Source of the DNA: an uncultured Opitutales bacterium
GTDB lineage: Bacteria > Verrucomicrobiota > Verrucomicrobiia > Opitutales > Coraliomargaritaceae
Length of the DNA: 64,000 nt
Direction of reading: 5' to 3'
Assembly (NCBI GenBank): GCA_937775295.1
Contig: CALKBZ010000006.1
Coordinates: forward strand, 93,101-157,100
This document shows positions 60,845 through 64,000 of the stretch, piece by piece; position 1 is the first letter of the stretch; each line of letters opens with the position of its first letter. The notes below the pieces were generated by a model. The model searched no databases. It was not told where the DNA came from and saw only the letters and a program-made list of their open reading frames with translations. The position numbers and the translations under genes were made by a program.

Positions 60845-61807
60845 CTATTGAGCGATCAACGCTGCCGCGCCTAAAATTGCGGCATTGCCCATGGGGAGGG
60901 TGGACTCGATGATTTTAATCTTATTCTTATAAGTGGGGATCAGGTGTTGCTCAAACGACTTGCGGACTGGATCTAGTAGGATCGGTCCAGCTTTGACTGG
61001 GCCGCCAAACAAGAAAAAGGCCGCTGGGCTAGTGACGAGTGCGGTGGAGGCTAATGCCTCGCCCAGTAGACGCCCGGTGAATTCCATCGTAGCTTTAGCG
61101 ACTGGATCGCCTTTTTCAGCGGCGTCGGCCACGTCTTTTGAGTTGAGTTTTCCGATATTGAGGTGGTCCAGTGCGGTTGTGCCGCCGAGTTGGGCCAGCA
61201 TTTCAAAGAAGGTGCGACGTATTCCAGTCGCGGAGCAGTAGTTTTCCAAACTGCCGCGACGACCGAAACCACAGTAGCGGCCATCGGGAATCACACTGAT
61301 ATGGCCGACTTCGCCAGCAAAGCCATCGTGGCCATAGACAAGTTGGTTGTTTACGAAGACACCACTGCCTAGGCCAGTGCCCAGTGTGATCATAATGAAA
61401 TCTGAGTAATCCTTGGCAGCACCGAATTTTTTTTCTCCGATGGCTGCGGCATTGGCATCGTTGGTGAGGTCAATGGCCGGGAGGTTGAGCCGCGCCTTCA
61501 TTAATTCGACCAGCGGCGTGTTGCCTTTGAAGTTCAGATTCGGCGGTTGTTCAATGCAGCCACTACGGTGGTTGCCGTTGGGTGCGCCGATACCGAGTCC
61601 GAGCCACTCAAACTGAACTCCCGGCAGTTGACTCTCGGTTTGTGAGATGACTGCCCGCACGGCTTCGGCCAAGCGATCCGCATACGCGGTGGCGTCGCTA
61701 TAATCGCTGGTTGAGAAGGTTTCTTTATGCAGCACCTTGCCGTCTGGAGAAACTGAGCCGACACATGTGTTTGTGCCGCCGATATCGGTGCCGAGTGAAA
61801 TTTTCAT
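60845..61807 (-). CDS. ROK-family sugar kinase with altered zinc motif
   Basis: 320 residues of the ROK (repressor, ORF, kinase) family, glucokinase-like. Seen: the ATP-binding SLGTDIGGTNTCVGSV, LTNDANAAAIGEKKFGAA with the catalytic aspartate, TLGTGLGSGVFVN, GFAGEVGHISVIPDG with the zinc histidine, and a C-terminal phosphate loop FLFGGPVKAG. The usual CGCGxxGC cluster reads CGFGRRGS, so two of three zinc cysteines are lost. Glucose is the likely substrate, though other hexoses are possible. Diverges from sixA. Confidence 0.85.
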   Translation of the reverse strand: MKISLGTDIGGTNTCVGSVSPDGKVLHKETFSTSDYSDATAYADRLAEAVRAVISQTESQLPGVQFEWLGLGIGAPNGNHRSGCIEQPPNLNFKGNTPLVELMKARLNLPAIDLTNDANAAAIGEKKFGAAKDYSDFIMITLGTGLGSGVFVNNQLVYGHDGFAGEVGHISVIPDGRYCGFGRRGSLENYCSATGIRRTFFEMLAQLGGTTALDHLNIGKLNSKDVADAAEKGDPVAKATMEFTGRLLGEALASTALVTSPAAFFLFGGPVKAGPILLDPVRKSFEQHLIPTYKNKIKIIESTLPMGNAAILGAAALIAQ

Positions 61808-61852
61808 AAAAGTGATCAGGTTGAACGCCTAGTTGCTGTTTATCGACAGGAA

Positions 61853-61882
61853 CTCGCTTTGTGGAAGCCTCCACAAAGCGAG
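61853..61882. promoter_or_regulatory. perfect hairpin in the ROK/sixA divergent promoter region
   Basis: CTCGCTTTGTGGA and TCCACAAAGCGAG form a perfect 13-base inverted repeat with loop AGCC. No T-run follows, and it lies about 50 bases upstream of the ROK start and 90 upstream of sixA, so an operator or regulatory hairpin fits better than a terminator. Confidence 0.45.
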
Positions 61883-61974
61883 GATTTAGCATGATTGGAA
61901 GCAGAAAATTGGTTTACTTCGAATCGTGAGTGATTCTTGCGAACTGCGCAGAGTCAGTATAACAAGTTCATTAT

Positions 61975-62460
61975 ATGAATATTTATCTTTTGCGCCATGC
62001 CCAAGCGGAGTCGAGCTACCCAGATAGTCAACGTATTCTAAGTGCGCAAGGGCGTGCGGATGCCGAGCGGCTCGGCCTTTTTTTACGCTCTAAGGAGACG
62101 GCTCAGCCTTCGGTTTTGTGGTGCAGTCCATATCGACGGGCGCAGGAGACCGCAGCAATTATCTTGAATGCTTGGGGAGGTACAGTTGAGCAACGCCGAG
62201 AGGAGGCATGTTTGGAGCCTGATATAAACCCGGCATCGGTGGCTGAGGGATTGTTAGAGTTGCAGCGAGACGTGCTCGTCGTTGGGCATAACCCAAATAT
62301 TTCAATTTTGGCTTCGCTGCTCCTGAGCGCCGAACGTGGGCGTACTCGGACTAATTTCAATACCTGTAATATGGCATGCCTTTCGGTGGCTCCGATCCCG
62401 AATTTTGGAGAAGTGGGGCCGTGTGTGTTGAGTTGGATGCTGGATCCGCGGATGTTGTAG
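61975..62460 (+). CDS. sixA: phosphohistidine phosphatase SixA
   Basis: 161 residues of the histidine phosphatase (RHG) superfamily, which removes phosphate from phosphohistidine in phosphorelay or PTS proteins. Seen: the RHG motif MNIYLLRHAQAESS with catalytic histidine H8, LSAQGRADAERLGLFLRS, VLWCSPYRRAQETA, and VLVVGHNPNISILAS with the second histidine. Its targets cannot be read from the sequence. Confidence 0.9.
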   Translation: MNIYLLRHAQAESSYPDSQRILSAQGRADAERLGLFLRSKETAQPSVLWCSPYRRAQETAAIILNAWGGTVEQRREEACLEPDINPASVAEGLLELQRDVLVVGHNPNISILASLLLSAERGRTRTNFNTCNMACLSVAPIPNFGEVGPCVLSWMLDPRML

Positions 62461-62516
62461 CTTTTTATTGCTTATGAGGTTGAGTGCTGCGCGTCCTTTC
62501 CGTTTGGTATACGTCG

Positions 62517-63095
62517 ATGATGCGCATAGTCACAGATTTACAGCAACGCAGTGGATGCACTTGCGAGCTATGCGGCGCGGCCGAAGGCTTGGCAGTTTAC
62601 GAAGTGCCGCCGACATCGGATGGCACCGCAGATGAAGCGCTGCTAATCTGTGGTATATGTCGCGAGCAGATAGGTGATCCCGAGCAGGTGGATGTACATC
62701 ATTGGCGCTGCTTGACTGAAAGTATGTGGAGCGAGGTGCCGGCGGTACAGGTCATGGCATGGCGTATGTTAACTCGTCTTAGTGTGAACGAGGCATGGGC
62801 ACAGAATTTGCTCGATACGCTGTTTCTCGAAGACGAAGTTCAGTCGTGGGCCGAGGCGGAAGCCAAAGAGGCAGATGCGGTGCTTAAGTATATCGATTGC
62901 AACGGTGCGCTTCTCGAAGCCGGCGATACGGTGACGCTGGTTAAAGACCTTGTGGTTAAAGGCGGCGGTTTCACTGCAAAACGTGGCACTGCGGTGCGCC
63001 GTATCTTACTGGACCAACAAAATGCGACGCAGATTGAAGGCCGGGTAAATGGCCAGCATATCGTAATTTTGACGAAGTATGTGAAGAAGGCGTAG
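62517..63095 (+). CDS. PhnA/YjdM-like protein
   Basis: 192 residues from the ATG at 62517 (or the next codon, also ATG). An N-terminal zinc-ribbon-like region (SGCTCELCGAAEG, then LLICGICREQIGDP) precedes a helical segment, and the last 65 residues are the PhnA domain (IDCNGALLEAGDTVTLVKDLVVKGGGF in part, KRGTAVRRILL, IEGRVNGQHIVILTKYVKK). Despite the name, PhnA/YjdM proteins are not shown to hydrolyse phosphonoacetate in most species; role open. Follows sixA by about 56 bases. Confidence 0.88.
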   Translation: MMRIVTDLQQRSGCTCELCGAAEGLAVYEVPPTSDGTADEALLICGICREQIGDPEQVDVHHWRCLTESMWSEVPAVQVMAWRMLTRLSVNEAWAQNLLDTLFLEDEVQSWAEAEAKEADAVLKYIDCNGALLEAGDTVTLVKDLVVKGGGFTAKRGTAVRRILLDQQNATQIEGRVNGQHIVILTKYVKKA

Positions 63096-63212
63096 GGGGG
63101 AGGTCACTGCCTGATCGTCGTTTTTCTGCGTGGTGTCGTTACTTGCAAAGGTCTCCCAGTAATCTCTGATGCTGTCGATGGTCGTTGCAGGCAACCATCT
63201 CCAGCAGCTGAA

Positions 63213-63899
63213 TTATTGAGCTACCAATACATCGAGCATCGCAAACAATACGGTTTGCATGTGCTCGTAGGTCGAGTCTGGCTCGGCGAGCATCCGATCG
63301 GCGTCTTGAATATAGCGCGCATTGACCAGCTCATTGCGACTCGCTGCGATTAGGAGCGCGAGGCTTTGTGGCGTCATCTCCAGATGGCATTGTAGCGCCA
63401 GCACACGCTCTTGGTAGAGGAAGCCTTGATTTTCACAGGCGAGGCTGAATGCGATAGGCTGTGCGCCTTCTGGAATTTCGAATGTATCGCCATGCCAGTG
63501 TAAAACGCCTAATTCGTCGGGGAGTGGCAGCGAATCTGGGCAATCTGTACTTCGACGGATCGGGAACCAGCCGATCTCTGTGTTCGCACCTTTGCTGACG
63601 GTGGCACCGAGTGCATCTGCGATCAATTGTGCGCCGAGACACACGCCAATCACATACTTACTAGCTGCAATCGCATCACGGACATAGGATTTTTCTTTGG
63701 CCAGCCATGGATAGGTCGCGTCTTCATTGATGTTCATCGGGCCGCCCATCACGAGTAGCGCATCGAATGTCTCTGGTCCCGGGAGTGGTTGATTTTGGTA
63801 GACTGCGGTGACTTCGAGCTCGTGGCCTCGTGTTAGTGCCCAGAGTGCCAAGCTCCCTGGGCCTTCGAATGCGATATGTTTTAAGCAGAGAATTTTCAT
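63213..63899 (-). CDS. class I glutamine amidotransferase-like protein
   Basis: 228 residues of the GATase1 fold used to release ammonia from glutamine. Seen: FDALLVMGGPMNINED, the catalytic cysteine in VIGVCLGAQLIADALGA, VLHWHGDTFEIPEGA, and the histidine/glutamate pair near the end (LALQCHLEMT, where QFHPE is the common form). Stand-alone members of this group are often annotated as GMP-synthase-like; the partner synthetase is not in the window. Start at 63899 gives MKILCLKHIAFEGPG. Confidence 0.85.
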   Translation of the reverse strand: MKILCLKHIAFEGPGSLALWALTRGHELEVTAVYQNQPLPGPETFDALLVMGGPMNINEDATYPWLAKEKSYVRDAIAASKYVIGVCLGAQLIADALGATVSKGANTEIGWFPIRRSTDCPDSLPLPDELGVLHWHGDTFEIPEGAQPIAFSLACENQGFLYQERVLALQCHLEMTPQSLALLIAASRNELVNARYIQDADRMLAEPDSTYEHMQTVLFAMLDVLVAQ

Positions 63900-64000
63900 G
63901 CGTTGTAACTTTGTCTCGGTTGAATCTATAAATGTACGGTGAATCGAGTTTGTTTTTCTCGTTTTTTACGTTAATTAAATGAAGTGATGAATAATGCCCG

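Overview
The window looks like a chromosomal segment of a marine-type Verrucomicrobium, most likely class Opitutae (Puniceicoccales/Coraliomargarita-like). The clues are the single-chain LpxC-FabZ fusion, the lysine/alanine-rich histone-H1-like proteins, the weak or absent Shine-Dalgarno sites before most starts, a monomeric NADP-isocitrate dehydrogenase, and a roughly 50 percent GC housekeeping set. This assignment is inferred from gene content; there is no rRNA or tRNA gene to anchor it.

Layout. 1-6.4 kb: a decayed gene, a nitronate-monooxygenase-like flavoenzyme, nucleoside salvage (deoC, punA) and mutL. 6.5-11 kb: a YyaL-type thioredoxin/epimerase-like protein, an IS3 remnant, then a C39-like protease with a TPR partner. 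11.3-17.2 kb: a VF530-family protein, prfB with its programmed +1 frameshift, an unknown 478-residue protein coupled to prfB, and glgP with a histone-like tail. 17.5-25.3 kb: an eight-heme cytochrome with HEAT/TPR repeats, then an L-rhamnose locus (AraC regulator, rhaA, NCS1-type transporter, small membrane protein) next to a decayed partial copy of rhaA. 25.6-30.6 kb: M29 aminopeptidase, adenosine deaminase and a three-gene RimK-type operon. 30.8-40.2 kb: broken outer-membrane protein gene, polA, a PfkB sugar kinase, divergent cysJ/cysI and a methyltransferase. 40.7-45.7 kb: two very small genes, rlmN, a DAHP synthase, hpt and ffh. 46-54 kb: lpxC-fabZ and lpxA, a PpiD-like protein, a YihY/BrkB membrane protein, a GYF-domain membrane protein, a 5' fragment of ppdK, and tatC. 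54-64 kb: secG, a LolA-like exported protein, a ribbon-helix-helix/H1-like DNA-binding protein, aspC, icd, a ROK sugar kinase, sixA, a PhnA-like protein and a glutamine-amidotransferase-like protein.

Working together: cysJI form assimilatory sulfite reductase; lpxC-fabZ and lpxA form the start of lipid A synthesis; ffh, secG, tatC and the PpiD-like protein serve export; punA, deoC, add and hpt serve nucleoside salvage; the araC-rhaA-transporter group serves deoxy-sugar use. Several gene remnants (the leftmost gene, IS3 orfA, rhaA copy, outer-membrane protein, ppdK) show active gene decay. The most unusual signals are the decayed rhaA duplication, the ppdK fragment, a dispersed inverted-repeat family, the two histone-like tails, a strong terminator ending three bases before the aspC start codon, and a MutL whose endonuclease motifs are all lost. 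I did not find a convincing new multi-gene defence or mobile system.
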